A stretch of DNA of 64,000 bases. It comes from Parvularcula sp. BBD 1991-13 (GTDB lineage Bacteria; Pseudomonadota; Alphaproteobacteria; Caulobacterales; Parvularculaceae). The notes beneath the pieces were generated by a model. It had not been told where the DNA came from and did not search any database. It saw only the letters and a list, made by a program, of their open reading frames with translations. Position 1 is the stretch's first letter; each line of letters begins with the position of its first letter. Below are positions 15,816 to 25,054 of the stretch, in pieces. The stretch covers positions 97,451 to 161,450 of the forward strand of contig LYSZ01000013.1 in assembly GCA_001657385.1 (NCBI GenBank), given 5' to 3'. A program made the translations under genes and the position numbers.

Positions 15816-18800
15816 GTGCGGGCACAGTCTGACGAAATCGTAACCGGGGGCCGTGTTCGGCGGCGATTGTATCTGTGCGCCGCAATGGGCGCGCTTGCCG
15901 TTCACGGCGGGCCCGCCGGCGCCGCGCCGGCGGTGTTTTTCAGCGAAGATCTCGCCGAGGGAGAGACCCGGTTTATCGATGTCGTGAACGCCGCCGATTC
16001 CGGCGCGCAGATCTTCTCGTACGATTTTGACGCGTCCACCCCGTCGAATTTTTCGGTGACGCAAGGCGCAACGACGGTCTATGTCCGCTCGTTCCGGGCC
16101 GGGACGCCGGCGGTCTATAATTCAAACGGCTTTCAAAGCTGGAGCGTCAGCTATTCTGGCGGTTTCGACACTGTGATCGACGCCGGTTACACGCTGGAGT
16201 TTTTCGCCGACAGCGGCTTTACGACTCCGTTCGCCGTCAATTCCGTCGCGCTTTATACGGACGACTGGGGAACGTGCTGTACGACGAGCAACGTCACGCC
16301 TGCCGGAACCGCCGACGGCTCGGCGATGTATATGGTGTTCGACCAGGATCAGGCGAGCGAGAGCATCAACTTCGTCGGCAATATCACCACGCCCATTCCG
16401 AGTACGACGCATTTCGTCGCCGCGATCGACGACACCGACAGTTTTTCATCGCTCACGCTTGCGCCCAACGGCGCCGGCGAGGCGTTCGGCGCCGGCGGGC
16501 GGCTGCTGTTTTCCCTGGTGCCGATCGGCTCGGTCCCGGCCGGCTCCTCGTTCATCGAGGTCGGCGACGTCACGCCGGATATCGATGCGGGCGGTCCCTA
16601 TACGACGGCCGAGTTGAACGCCGGCGGCGTGAACCCGGTGTTCACCGGCGGCGTGTTGCAGCTTGCCGGGGCCGGCGCCGTCACGCCCGATTTCACGGTG
16701 ACGGCGTCGAACGGATCGATCGACACGAACGGGTTCGACGCCGAGTTCAGCGGCGCGATCTCCGGCGCCGGTTTCCTGACGAAAACCGGAACCGGCGTTT
16801 TGACCCTGAGCGGCGTGAATACGCATGCCGGCGGCATCGTGATCAACGCAGGGGCGCTGGCCGTCGGCGACGACGCCGCGCTTGGCGCCGGGCCGCTGGA
16901 GATCGGCGCAGGGACGTTTCGGGCGACGGGCGATATGTCCACGGACAACGACATCGTCGTCAGCGCCATGACGAGCACGGTGGACACCCGCGAGCACGAC
17001 CTCACCCTGACGGGATCGTTGAGCGGTTCGGGCCGGCTTTCGAAAACCGGGACGGGCGTTTTGACCCTGAGCGGGACGAACAGCCATGACGGCGGCGTAC
17101 GGATCGAGGAAGGCGTTCTCGCCGCCGGGGCGGACGCCGCGCTCGGCGCGGGCGCGGTGGACATCGGCGCCGGCGCTTTTCGGGCGCTAGGCAGTTTCTC
17201 CACGGACAATGCCTTCGTTTTCAGCGACGACGCCAGCGCCGTCGACACCGGCGCGCATGACCTGACCCTGACCGGGCCGTTGAGCGGTTCGGGCCGGCTC
17301 ACGAAAACCGGTACGGGCGTTTTGACCCTGACCGGCGCGAACGCCCATGGCGGCGTGCGGATCGAGGAAGGCGTGCTCGCCGCCGGCGGCGACGCGGCCC
17401 TGGGCGCGGGGGCGGTGGAAATCGGCGGCGGCGTCTTCCGGGCGACAAACAGTTTCATCACGGACAACGCCTTCACCGTCTCCGGCCCGTCCGGCGTCAT
17501 CGACACCCAGGACGGCGTGCTGGCGCTGGCGGGCGGGCTCGGCGGCGCGGGCGGCCTCGTCAAGCGGGGAAGCGGCGTGTTGCAGCTTGCCGGCATGAAC
17601 GCTCTGTCCGGCGACATCACCATCATGCAGGGCGCGCTCGCGGTGACGTCGGGCGGTCTCAGCGCCCGCGACATCATCATTATGCAAGGGGCGTCGCTTT
17701 TCGGCGCGGGGCGGATCGAGGCCGGCGTTCAGGTGCTGTCCGGCGGCGCCCTGTCCCCCGGCGCCTCGCCCGGCGTTTTGACCGTCGCCGGCGATCTCGC
17801 GCTTTCCGACGGCGCCCTGTTCGTGGTCGAAATCGACGGCGCGACGCCGGGCGCCGGCGCGGGCAACCATGATCAGGTGGTTCTTCAGGGCGCGGACAGC
17901 GTCTTTACCGCCGCCGGCGCGGTCGCGCCGGTCCTTCGCGGCATTACCGGAGACGCGACCAACATGTTCGCTCCCCAGCTTGGCGAGCGTTTCACCATCG
18001 TCGAGGCGGAAGGGGGGGTCGCCGATACGTTCGACGCCGTTCTTCAGCCCACAGAGGGCCTGGCGGGCAATCTGCGGTTCGAGGTCGTCTACAACCCCAA
18101 TTCCATTGACCTGATCGTCGCGCCGCAATTCTACAGCGTCACGATCGCGGACGGCGCGCGCGGCAATGCGCGGCGGGTCGCGGGCCATCTCGATGCGATC
18201 CGCACGCCGATGGGCGCCGGACCGACCGAGGCGGCGACCGCGCTTTTTGCCGACCTGACGGTGTTGTCCCCGGTCGCTCTGTCCGCCGCGCTGCAGGACC
18301 TTTCCGGCGAGGTCCATGCCAGCGGCCTGTCGGCGGCGCGGCGCGGATCGAGGGTCGTGCGCGACGGCCTGATCTTCGACGGCGCCGGCAGACGGGTCGG
18401 AAGCGGCGCGTGTGCGGCCGCGTCCCCTGCGGACGGCGTTGCGGGCGCCGCGCCATCCGCATGCGCGGAGCGCGACGGGCGGCAAGCCTGGATCGAAGTC
18501 TTCAACGTGAAGGAAACCATCGATCCGGACGGGATCGCCGCCGGTTATGACAGCCAGCATTTCGCGGTGCAGGCCGGGTTCAACGCCGTCGCCGTCGGCG
18601 ACGCGCGGATCGACCTGGCCGGCGGGTATTCCCGCGGCGATTTCGAAAACGCCGGCGCCGGGGACGGGTTCGTCGAAACCTGGACGGGTGCGGTGCGCGG
18701 GGCGACCCGGCTCGGGCCGGTCACGGCGGAGGCGGCCATCGGCGGCACCTACGCCCGGATCGAGTCGCGGCGGAGCAACTCGCTTCTCTCCGCAGGCGGC

Positions 18801-19295
18801 AACGAAAGCGATTCCCAGGCCTATCTGGTCCATGTCGATGCGGTATTCAGCTATCCGACGGCGATCGGCGAGACGTTCGTGGCGACGCCGTTTGTCGGGG
18901 TGCATGGCGAATGGATCAGCGCCGACGACTTCACCGAAGCAGGACCGGCCGCAACCGCGCTTTACGTGGAGAATGTCGATATGACCACGGGCCGCACCCG
19001 GCTTGGCTCGGCCTTCGCGAAGCGGTTTTCGGTTTTCGGCAAGTCTTCCGACGCCTCGCTGCGCGCGGCCTGGCAGCGGGAAATCAACGGCGCGTCCCTG
19101 TCGCGCGATGCGCTGCTGCATGGCGTGTCGTGGGAGACGCGCAGCGCCGACGCCGGCGTCAACCGCGCCGAGTTGAGCGCGCTGTGGCGCGTGAACATCA
19201 CGTCGACGCTGAGCGCCGGCCTCGAGTATCGCGGCGAGTACAACAGCAACGTGCGCAGCCATGAAGGCGTGCTCGGGCTCAACGTGCTCTGGTAA
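15816..19295 (+). CDS. Autotransporter (type Va) with PATR-type passenger repeats
   Basis: About 1159 residues. I choose GTG 15816, which has GGAGG 5 bp upstream, giving a basic N-region and a signal peptide ending near GGPAGAA. The passenger (about residues 40-790) is a predicted beta-helix. Residues of about 320-590 carry autotransporter-associated beta-strand repeats (KTGTGVLTLSG, then GALAVGDDAALG) with an 87-residue period. The C-terminal ~280 residues form the barrel, beginning near RQAWIEVFN and ending LGLNVLW with an aromatic last residue as outer membrane proteins require. Likely a surface adhesin or structural protein; no protease motif was seen. No secretion partner is needed. A perfect terminator hairpin lies 94 bp downstream. 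Confidence 0.9.
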   Translation: MRAQSDEIVTGGRVRRRLYLCAAMGALAVHGGPAGAAPAVFFSEDLAEGETRFIDVVNAADSGAQIFSYDFDASTPSNFSVTQGATTVYVRSFRAGTPAVYNSNGFQSWSVSYSGGFDTVIDAGYTLEFFADSGFTTPFAVNSVALYTDDWGTCCTTSNVTPAGTADGSAMYMVFDQDQASESINFVGNITTPIPSTTHFVAAIDDTDSFSSLTLAPNGAGEAFGAGGRLLFSLVPIGSVPAGSSFIEVGDVTPDIDAGGPYTTAELNAGGVNPVFTGGVLQLAGAGAVTPDFTVTASNGSIDTNGFDAEFSGAISGAGFLTKTGTGVLTLSGVNTHAGGIVINAGALAVGDDAALGAGPLEIGAGTFRATGDMSTDNDIVVSAMTSTVDTREHDLTLTGSLSGSGRLSKTGTGVLTLSGTNSHDGGVRIEEGVLAAGADAALGAGAVDIGAGAFRALGSFSTDNAFVFSDDASAVDTGAHDLTLTGPLSGSGRLTKTGTGVLTLTGANAHGGVRIEEGVLAAGGDAALGAGAVEIGGGVFRATNSFITDNAFTVSGPSGVIDTQDGVLALAGGLGGAGGLVKRGSGVLQLAGMNALSGDITIMQGALAVTSGGLSARDIIIMQGASLFGAGRIEAGVQVLSGGALSPGASPGVLTVAGDLALSDGALFVVEIDGATPGAGAGNHDQVVLQGADSVFTAAGAVAPVLRGITGDATNMFAPQLGERFTIVEAEGGVADTFDAVLQPTEGLAGNLRFEVVYNPNSIDLIVAPQFYSVTIADGARGNARRVAGHLDAIRTPMGAGPTEAATALFADLTVLSPVALSAALQDLSGEVHASGLSAARRGSRVVRDGLIFDGAGRRVGSGACAAASPADGVAGAAPSACAERDGRQAWIEVFNVKETIDPDGIAAGYDSQHFAVQAGFNAVAVGDARIDLAGGYSRGDFENAGAGDGFVETWTGAVRGATRLGPVTAEAAIGGTYARIESRRSNSLLSAGGNESDSQAYLVHVDAVFSYPTAIGETFVATPFVGVHGEWISADDFTEAGPAATALYVENVDMTTGRTRLGSAFAKRFSVFGKSSDASLRAAWQREINGASLSRDALLHGVSWETRSADAGVNRAELSALWRVNITSTLSAGLEYRGEYNSNVRSHEGVLGLNVLW
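16801..17577 (+). repeat. 261-bp tandem repeats in the autotransporter passenger
   Basis: The word TGACCCTGA recurs at 16801, 17062 and 17323, an exact 261-bp (87-codon) period. The first two full units and a more diverged third unit extend to about 17577. Similarity is high at the DNA level, including long shared stretches around the KTGTGVLTL motif, pointing to recent duplication or gene conversion. Confidence 0.85.
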
Positions 19296-19388
19296 GGGCG
19301 CGCGCCGCCCTCTTGCGCGCCCATTGCGCGCCCCATATTGCGCCGACCGTTTGCGCCAACGGATCGACCGGCGCGAACGCCCTTCGGG

Positions 19389-19417
19389 ACGCCCGTCGCG
19401 GGAGACGGGCGTTCTTT
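19389..19417 (+). terminator. Rho-independent terminator after the autotransporter
   Basis: ACGCCCGTC (19389-19397) pairs perfectly with GACGGGCGT (19404-19412) around a 6-nt loop and is followed by TCTTT. It lies 94 bp after the autotransporter stop, between it and the convergent diguanylate cyclase gene. A directly repeated CTTTAAGAGGG (19414 onward) follows. Confidence 0.8.
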
Positions 19418-19487
19418 AAGAGGGCGCACTTTAAGAGGGTATTTGGGGGACCGGCGCAGGGCGCCCGGTGCTTTCCATACGGATAGG

Positions 19488-20516
19488 CTACGCGGAAACG
19501 ACGCAGTCGCGGCCGGCGTTCTTCGCCGCGTAGAGCGCGTCGTCGGCATCCTGAATCAGCGCCTCGATGGACCCGGCGTTGGCGAACTCGGCGACGCCGA
19601 ACGACATGGTGATGCGGCCGAGGTCGGTATTGGTGTTCTTGTTGACAAGCCGCCGATTGCTGACGGCGATGCGGATCTTGTCGGCAAGGGTCATGGCGTT
19701 GTGCAGCGCCGTATTGGGCAGGACCACGGCGAATTCCTCCCCGCCGTAACGGGCGACGAGGTCCTGTCCCTTGACGTTGTCCTTCAACACGCTGGCCACC
19801 AGCTTGATCACCTGGTCGCCGATCTGGTGGCCCCATGTGTCGTTGAACGCTTTAAAATGGTCGATGTCGGATATGATCAGCGACAGGGGCGCGTTTTCGC
19901 TGTGCGCCTGGGCCGCGAATTCCTTGATCGCCGCGTCGAAGAAGCGCCGGTTTCTGAGCTGGGTGAGAAAATCCGTGTTCGCGTCAATCGCGATCGCCTC
20001 GATCGAGCTTTGCAATGTGTTGATCTTCTCCGCCGCGTCGTGGAGGTTGCGCTCCAGCTCGGCGTTGCGCGTAATCGCCTTGTGGGCGGTTTCCACCAGC
20101 GAGGCCAGCAGGCGCCGCGCCGTCGTTTCCGGATCGTCGTTCGCCTGGGCCTGTTGCGCCGCGTCGTCAAGATCCTGGCGGAACTCCGTCGCCGACAGGC
20201 CGAAGCGCTGGGTCAGGTCCTTCAGCGCGTTCGTCTCGCTCAGAAGTTGCGTGGCGAAATGCTCGATGTCGGAAGACGGCGTGTTCGAACGAAAATAGCG
20301 CCCGTGAATGCTTTTCAGGAAAGCTTCGTTGACGCGCTTCCTGACGCCCAGCTCGTGCTCGATTTCGGTGGACAGGTTCTTGTTGTTTTTTCCGAGGTGG
20401 GAAAACCATACTTCATAGTAAGGAGGAAACGGAGGGATTGACATGCTGTTCAATTCCCGCACCGCCAATTGCCCGATATGATGAGCCTCTTCTGGCCTCT
20501 TAACAGTCTCGCTCAT
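19488..20516 (-). CDS. GGDEF-domain diguanylate cyclase
   Basis: A 342-residue protein with a clear ribosome site (AGGGGAG) before ATG 20516. Residues 1-150 are helical and lack a recognised sensor domain or membrane segment; residues of about 130-175 look like a coiled coil. The C-terminal GGDEF domain (about 175-340) has DANTDFLTQLRNRRFF and the active-site RYGGEEF, so c-di-GMP synthesis is expected. The primary inhibitory site (RxxD five residues before the active loop) reads KGQD, so product inhibition may be weakened. It sits next to the flagellar block, consistent with motility-sessility control, but has its own upstream region with a TATAAT-like element. Confidence 0.93.
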   Translation of the reverse strand: MSETVKRPEEAHHIGQLAVRELNSMSIPPFPPYYEVWFSHLGKNNKNLSTEIEHELGVRKRVNEAFLKSIHGRYFRSNTPSSDIEHFATQLLSETNALKDLTQRFGLSATEFRQDLDDAAQQAQANDDPETTARRLLASLVETAHKAITRNAELERNLHDAAEKINTLQSSIEAIAIDANTDFLTQLRNRRFFDAAIKEFAAQAHSENAPLSLIISDIDHFKAFNDTWGHQIGDQVIKLVASVLKDNVKGQDLVARYGGEEFAVVLPNTALHNAMTLADKIRIAVSNRRLVNKNTNTDLGRITMSFGVAEFANAGSIEALIQDADDALYAAKNAGRDCVVSA

Positions 20517-20655
20517 TATACTCCCCTGGACGCATATTCAGCGGCCGCCGCCGATAGGATGAATCTGGACGAAATCATTATATATTGAGTTAAGCGGCGC
20601 GGCGCCCGCGTCGCGCGCCGACCATAACAATTTCGTCAGGGTGGTGAATGCGCCC

Positions 20656-21078
20656 TTAACGTCGTCGCGCGCGCGCCGACAGGGTCAGCTCGCGGCTCGT
20701 TTCCTCCGCGTCGTTGCGGCGTTTACGGTCTTCTGTTTGCGCTGTTTTGACAAGGCGCTGCGCGGCCATTTCCCGTTGCAGCGCGGTGCGCACGAGGGCG
20801 CCCTGCTGGTGTTTTTCGTTTTCGATGGCTTCGCCGTCCCGGCGCCTGCGCCGCGCATCGTCATAAAGCCGACCGGCGCATGCGGCCGCGTGACGCATGG
20901 TTTCCGCGCAGACCGCCGCGCCGGCGCCGGCGAGCGTTTCTCCGGCGTCGCGGCGGAGCGCCTCGGCGTCGTCGAACGCCGCGCGCTGGCGCTTCATCAG
21001 CGCCGCATAGCCGGATTTTTCGATCTGGGTTTTCACCTCCATCAGTCCGAGCAGCGTTGCAGCGGTCTTTTTCTTCAT
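20656..21078 (-). CDS. FliJ-like small helical protein of the export apparatus
   Basis: A 140-residue, highly charged and predicted all-helical protein starting at ATG 21078, overlapping the flhB stop by 4 bp (ATGA). The sequence (MKKKTAATLLGLMEVKTQ, then long Ala/Arg/Glu helices) looks like the antiparallel coiled coil of FliJ, the export-gate stalk that binds FliI and FlhA. Homology by eye is weak, so the call relies on size, predicted fold and its place at the end of the flhA-fliR-flhB operon while no other fliJ candidate is in the window. Alternative: an unrelated export chaperone. Confidence 0.55.
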   Translation of the reverse strand: MKKKTAATLLGLMEVKTQIEKSGYAALMKRQRAAFDDAEALRRDAGETLAGAGAAVCAETMRHAAACAGRLYDDARRRRRDGEAIENEKHQQGALVRTALQREMAAQRLVKTAQTEDRKRRNDAEETSRELTLSARARRR

Positions 21079-22169
21079 GAGGCGCCTTCCACGCGCCATT
21101 TCTTGCGCATTTCTTCTGCATAATGAATGGCCGCGGCGACGGCGGCGTAATGCTCCTTGCGGATCTCTTCGCCGATGTCCACCATGGCGTGAATCGAGCG
21201 CGCCGTGGGCGGGTCGCGGCGAATCGGGACGCCGGCGAGGGCGGCCGCCTCGCGGATGCGCGCGGCCACGGCGTCGACGCCCTTGGCGATGCAAATCGGC
21301 GCGGCGTCGCGCTCGCGGTCCCATTTCAGGGCGACGGCGTAATGGGTCGGGTTGACGAGCACGATGTCGGCCTTCGGCACGTCGTTCATCATGCGGTTGG
21401 TGGCTATCTCTTCCGCCCGTTTGCGCCGCTCGCGTTTCACATGCGGGTCGCCGTCTGTGTCCTTGCTTTCTTCCTTGAGTTCCTGGTGCGTCATTTTCAG
21501 GCGGTTGCGGTGCTGAAAATGCTGCCAGGGCATGTCGATGGCGGCGACGCCCACGGCCGCGATGGTGACGAGGCCGCAGAAAAACGTCGCCTCACGGAAG
21601 ATCAGCGGCATCACCGCACTCGCCGGCAGGGCGGCGTAGGACGGCAGGTCCGCAAACCGGTCTTTATAGGCGAAGGCGAGGATTGCAAGGACGGCCGAGA
21701 GTTTCGCCGCGCTTTTCAGGAACTCGACGATCCCGTTCCAGCCAAATTTCTTTTTTGCGTTGTCGATGATCGACAGTCGGGAGAGTTTCGGCTTGATTTT
21801 CGACGGCGCAAACGCGACCGCCTGCTGTCCCATGATCGAGACGACGACGCCTGCAATGAGCATGGCGAAAATTGGCGCGACGGCAGCGGCGATCCCCCCG
21901 CCCAGCCGCAGCATGAAGGCGGGGTCTCCGGACCAGAGCAGGCGCGTCGCCATATCGTCCGGATGCGCCAGGAACTGCGTCATGATGGTCATGAGCCGCA
22001 TCGCGACCCAGCCCGAGATCGTCACCAGCATGACGAAAAAAGCAAGATAGGTCGCCGCCGAGGTGGCTTCGGTGGAATAAGCGACATCGCCCTGTTCGCG
22101 GGATTTGCGCAGTTTCTGCTGCGTCGGCTCGTGCGATTTTTCGCCGGAATCCGAATTCTGGTCGCTCAT
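21075..22169 (-). CDS. flhB: Flagellar export switch protein FlhB
   Basis: A 364-residue protein starting at ATG 22169. The N-terminus has the family pattern EKSHEPTQQKLRKSREQGDVAYS, followed by four membrane helices to about residue 215. The cytoplasmic domain carries the autocleavage motif NPTH in VLVNPTHYAVALKW, which controls the change from rod/hook to filament export. A cytoplasmic tail follows, ending EMRKKWRVEGAS. It overlaps fliR by 4 bp (ATGA at 22166-22169) and the FliJ-like gene by 4 bp, implying translational coupling in the export operon. Confidence 0.97.
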   Translation of the reverse strand: MSDQNSDSGEKSHEPTQQKLRKSREQGDVAYSTEATSAATYLAFFVMLVTISGWVAMRLMTIMTQFLAHPDDMATRLLWSGDPAFMLRLGGGIAAAVAPIFAMLIAGVVVSIMGQQAVAFAPSKIKPKLSRLSIIDNAKKKFGWNGIVEFLKSAAKLSAVLAILAFAYKDRFADLPSYAALPASAVMPLIFREATFFCGLVTIAAVGVAAIDMPWQHFQHRNRLKMTHQELKEESKDTDGDPHVKRERRKRAEEIATNRMMNDVPKADIVLVNPTHYAVALKWDRERDAAPICIAKGVDAVAARIREAAALAGVPIRRDPPTARSIHAMVDIGEEIRKEHYAAVAAAIHYAEEMRKKWRVEGAS

Positions 22170-22954
22170 CGGCCGGCTCCGGCAAGCGTGGCGAGCGTTT
22201 CCTGCAGCATGTCGAGCCAGACGCCGAGGATGACCGGCGCGGCGATGGCGAGGAGGACGAGCCCGGCGAAGGTGACGGCGGGAATGCCGACAAAGGCGAC
22301 CATAAGCTGCGGCATGGCGCGGTTGGCCGCGCCGATGGCCAGATTGTAGATGAAGCCGACGATAACGAACGGCATCGCCAGGGAGAAGGCCATGGCGAAC
22401 GCTGCGGCGGCGCGCGCCGCCGCCCATTCGCCAGCATCATCCGTACCAGGAAAGACACCGAAAGGCATGATCTCAAAGGAGGCGATCAGTACCCGAACGA
22501 CCTCGAAATGGAGACCGGAGGAAACCGCGAGCACGACGCCGGCCATCATCAACACGGTCGCGATGGGCGATTCCGGCTGATCGCCCATGCTGGGGCCGAA
22601 AAGCTGCGCCAGCGACAGCGTCTGGCTGGCGATCGCGCCGGCGGTCTGCAACGCGAAAACGGCGATGCGGATCGAAAACCCGATCAGCGCCCCCGACACC
22701 GATTCCGCGGCGATCATCAGCACCGCCCCCGAAACGGTCGCCGGGGGACGGGGGCCGTCGACGAGCACGGCGGGGATCAGGATCAGCGTCAGCGCCATCG
22801 CCGCGCCGAGGCGCACGCGCATGGGGACGACCCGCTCGCCGATGCCCGGCAGGAAGAACGCCAGCGCCGACATCCGCGTGAACAGCGCGGCGACGAGGGC
22901 GACGGCGGGAAAATTGTCCCGCCCGAAGCCGGTGAGGAGGGAGAACGCTTCCAT
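22166..22954 (-). CDS. fliR: Flagellar export gate protein FliR
   Basis: A 262-residue integral membrane protein with about six hydrophobic segments. Family features include FTRMSALAFFLPGIGERVVPMRVR near the N-terminus, QTAGAIASQTLSLAQLFGPSMGD in the middle and the C-terminal GFIYNLAIGAANRAMPQLMVAFVGIP. FliR joins FliP and FliQ in the helical export gate at the centre of the MS ring. The gene is directly downstream of flhA (12 bp) and overlaps flhB by 4 bp. fliP is far away in the fliF operon. Confidence 0.95.
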   Translation of the reverse strand: MEAFSLLTGFGRDNFPAVALVAALFTRMSALAFFLPGIGERVVPMRVRLGAAMALTLILIPAVLVDGPRPPATVSGAVLMIAAESVSGALIGFSIRIAVFALQTAGAIASQTLSLAQLFGPSMGDQPESPIATVLMMAGVVLAVSSGLHFEVVRVLIASFEIMPFGVFPGTDDAGEWAAARAAAAFAMAFSLAMPFVIVGFIYNLAIGAANRAMPQLMVAFVGIPAVTFAGLVLLAIAAPVILGVWLDMLQETLATLAGAGR

Positions 22955-22966
22955 CGCCGCGCGCCC

Positions 22967-25048
22967 TCAAGCGACGCCAAGAATGGCGGGCTGTTCTGAC
23001 GGATCGATCTCCTCATAGGCGATCACGGCGTTGCGGATGCCTTTCGCGGCGAGCACGGTGGTCAGGAAGCGGCGGCGTTTCGCGCTGGTGACGATCGCCG
23101 GAAAGGCGCCGGCGGAGACCGCTTTCGCCACCTTGTCGCGGATCGCCGTGGCGAGACGGTTGAACTCCGAGGGCGGCAGCGCGATGTCGGCGGCGCCGTT
23201 GCCGTGGTCGCGCTCGTTCTGCGCGAACAGCTCCTCCCATTCCGGCCCGAGCTGGATCAGCGGCAGCTTTCCGTCGGTGTCGCGCAGGCGGGAGATGAAC
23301 TGGAAACCGATCCGCTGGCGGACATATTCGGCGATCTGCTCCGGCGAGGTGAGGGCCGTGCGACCCTCCGCGATCGCTTCAAGGATCACCGGCAGGTTGC
23401 GGATGGAAACCTTCTCCTCCAGAAGGAGGCGGAACACCGCCTGCACGAGGTCGTGCGGGGTCTTGTCGTTGATGAATTCCGACAGCATCTTGCGGTTGGC
23501 CTCGGCCCGGGCGGGATCGGAGGTGGCGACGAATTCGTCGAGAATGCGGCGCAGGGCGCGGCGCGTCATCAGGCGGCCGAAATTGGACTTGATGACCTCC
23601 AGGAGATGGGTTGCGGCGACCTCCGCGGGCTCCACCACCGGCAGGCCCATCATCACCGCCTCCTCCTGCTGGCCGGCGTCGATCCAGCGCGCCGCCGCGC
23701 CGAATACAGGCTCCTTGACGTCCCTGCCCGGAATGTCGAACGGCGTGTCGTCCCGCGTCAGGACGAGAACGCATTTGGGGTCGATCCGGCTGCGCGCCAC
23801 CTCAACGCCGTGGATCCGGATGACGTATTCGTTCTCCGGCAGGGCGGTGTTGTCGGTCAGGCGGATCGGCGGCACGATGAAACCGAACTCGGCGGCGACA
23901 TATTTCCTGATCTTGATGATGCGCTTGTCGAGGCCGGCTTCGGCGTCCATGCAGGTCGGAATGATGTTCGGCGCGAATTCCACATGGATTTCGTCGAGGC
24001 TGAGCACGTCGCCGAGAGATTCCTCTTTCGGCGCCTCGCTTTCCTCGGCCGGCGCCAGCGCTTCGGCCTTTTCCTTCTCCGCCGCGCGCTGATAGGCGAA
24101 ATAGGACACCGCGCCGAGGATCACCGCGCCTGCCATGAAGGGCGGGAAGGGCATGCCCGGAAACAGCGCGAAAACGCCGAGCATCGCCGCCACCGTGGCG
24201 ATGGCCGCCGGGTATTCCGCCAGCTGATCGAATAGCGCGCGGTCCGTCGGTCCCAGGACGCCGCCCTTAGACAGGAGGAGCGCCGCGGCGATGGAGATGA
24301 TCACCGCCGGGATCTGCGAGACGAGGCCGTCGCCGACGGTCAGGATCGAGTAGGTCTCGATCGCCTGGCCGAAGGAGAGGTTGTGAACGCCGACGCCGAG
24401 GGCCAGGCCGACAATGAGGTTCATCAGGGTGATCAGCAGGCCGGCGATGGCGTCGCCCTTGACGAATTTCGACGCGCCGTCGAGGGAGCCGAAAAACGTC
24501 GTCTCCTCCTGTTCAAGCTTCCTGCGGGCCTTGGCTTCCTCGTGATTGATCGCGCCGGCGGCGATATCGCTGTCGATGGCGAGCTGCTTGCCGGGCATGC
24601 CGTCAAGGGCGAAACGCGCCCCGACCTCGGCCATCCGGCCCGCGCCCTTGGTGATGACGAGAAAATTGACGATCAGCAGTACGGTGAAGATCACGAGGCC
24701 GAGAAATACGTTCCCCCCCATGATGAACATCGCAAACCCCTGAATGACGCCGCCGGCCGCGTCCGTGCCGGTGTGCCCTTCGCCGATGATCAGTTTGGTG
24801 GAGGAAACGTTGAGCGACAGCCGCAACAGAAGCGAGCCGAGAAGGATCGTCGGAAAGGACGAGAAATCGAGCGGGCGTTCGATGAACAGCGTGATCGTGA
24901 AGATCAGGATCGCCATGGCGAAGGAGACGGTCAGGCCGACATCCAGCATCCATGCCGGCGCCGGCAGGATCATCATGACGATGATCGCCATCAGGGCGAT
25001 GGCGAGCAGCACGGTCGGCTGGAAAATGTTGCGGTTGCTGGCGGCCAC
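22967..25048 (-). CDS. flhA: Flagellar export protein FlhA
   Basis: A 693-residue protein that starts at GTG 25048. The N-terminal half has about eight membrane helices and the highly conserved cytoplasmic loop region with GRMAEVGARFALDGMPGKQLAIDSD. The C-terminal half is the nonameric cytoplasmic ring domain that docks chaperone-substrate complexes (for example PPIRLTDNTALPENEYVIRI and LTSPEQIAEYVRQRI). FlhA couples proton flow to export of rod, hook and filament subunits. It lies between the lytic transglycosylase gene (6 bp upstream) and fliR (12 bp downstream) on the same strand. Confidence 0.97.
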   Translation of the reverse strand: MAASNRNIFQPTVLLAIALMAIIVMMILPAPAWMLDVGLTVSFAMAILIFTITLFIERPLDFSSFPTILLGSLLLRLSLNVSSTKLIIGEGHTGTDAAGGVIQGFAMFIMGGNVFLGLVIFTVLLIVNFLVITKGAGRMAEVGARFALDGMPGKQLAIDSDIAAGAINHEEAKARRKLEQEETTFFGSLDGASKFVKGDAIAGLLITLMNLIVGLALGVGVHNLSFGQAIETYSILTVGDGLVSQIPAVIISIAAALLLSKGGVLGPTDRALFDQLAEYPAAIATVAAMLGVFALFPGMPFPPFMAGAVILGAVSYFAYQRAAEKEKAEALAPAEESEAPKEESLGDVLSLDEIHVEFAPNIIPTCMDAEAGLDKRIIKIRKYVAAEFGFIVPPIRLTDNTALPENEYVIRIHGVEVARSRIDPKCVLVLTRDDTPFDIPGRDVKEPVFGAAARWIDAGQQEEAVMMGLPVVEPAEVAATHLLEVIKSNFGRLMTRRALRRILDEFVATSDPARAEANRKMLSEFINDKTPHDLVQAVFRLLLEEKVSIRNLPVILEAIAEGRTALTSPEQIAEYVRQRIGFQFISRLRDTDGKLPLIQLGPEWEELFAQNERDHGNGAADIALPPSEFNRLATAIRDKVAKAVSAGAFPAIVTSAKRRRFLTTVLAAKGIRNAVIAYEEIDPSEQPAILGVA

Positions 25049-25054
25049 GGTCGC

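Noticed and set aside
17187..19262. A 691-codon open frame antisense to the autotransporter
   Set aside because: Arg/Gly/Ala-rich translation with no domain, opposite a protein with clear repeats and barrel.
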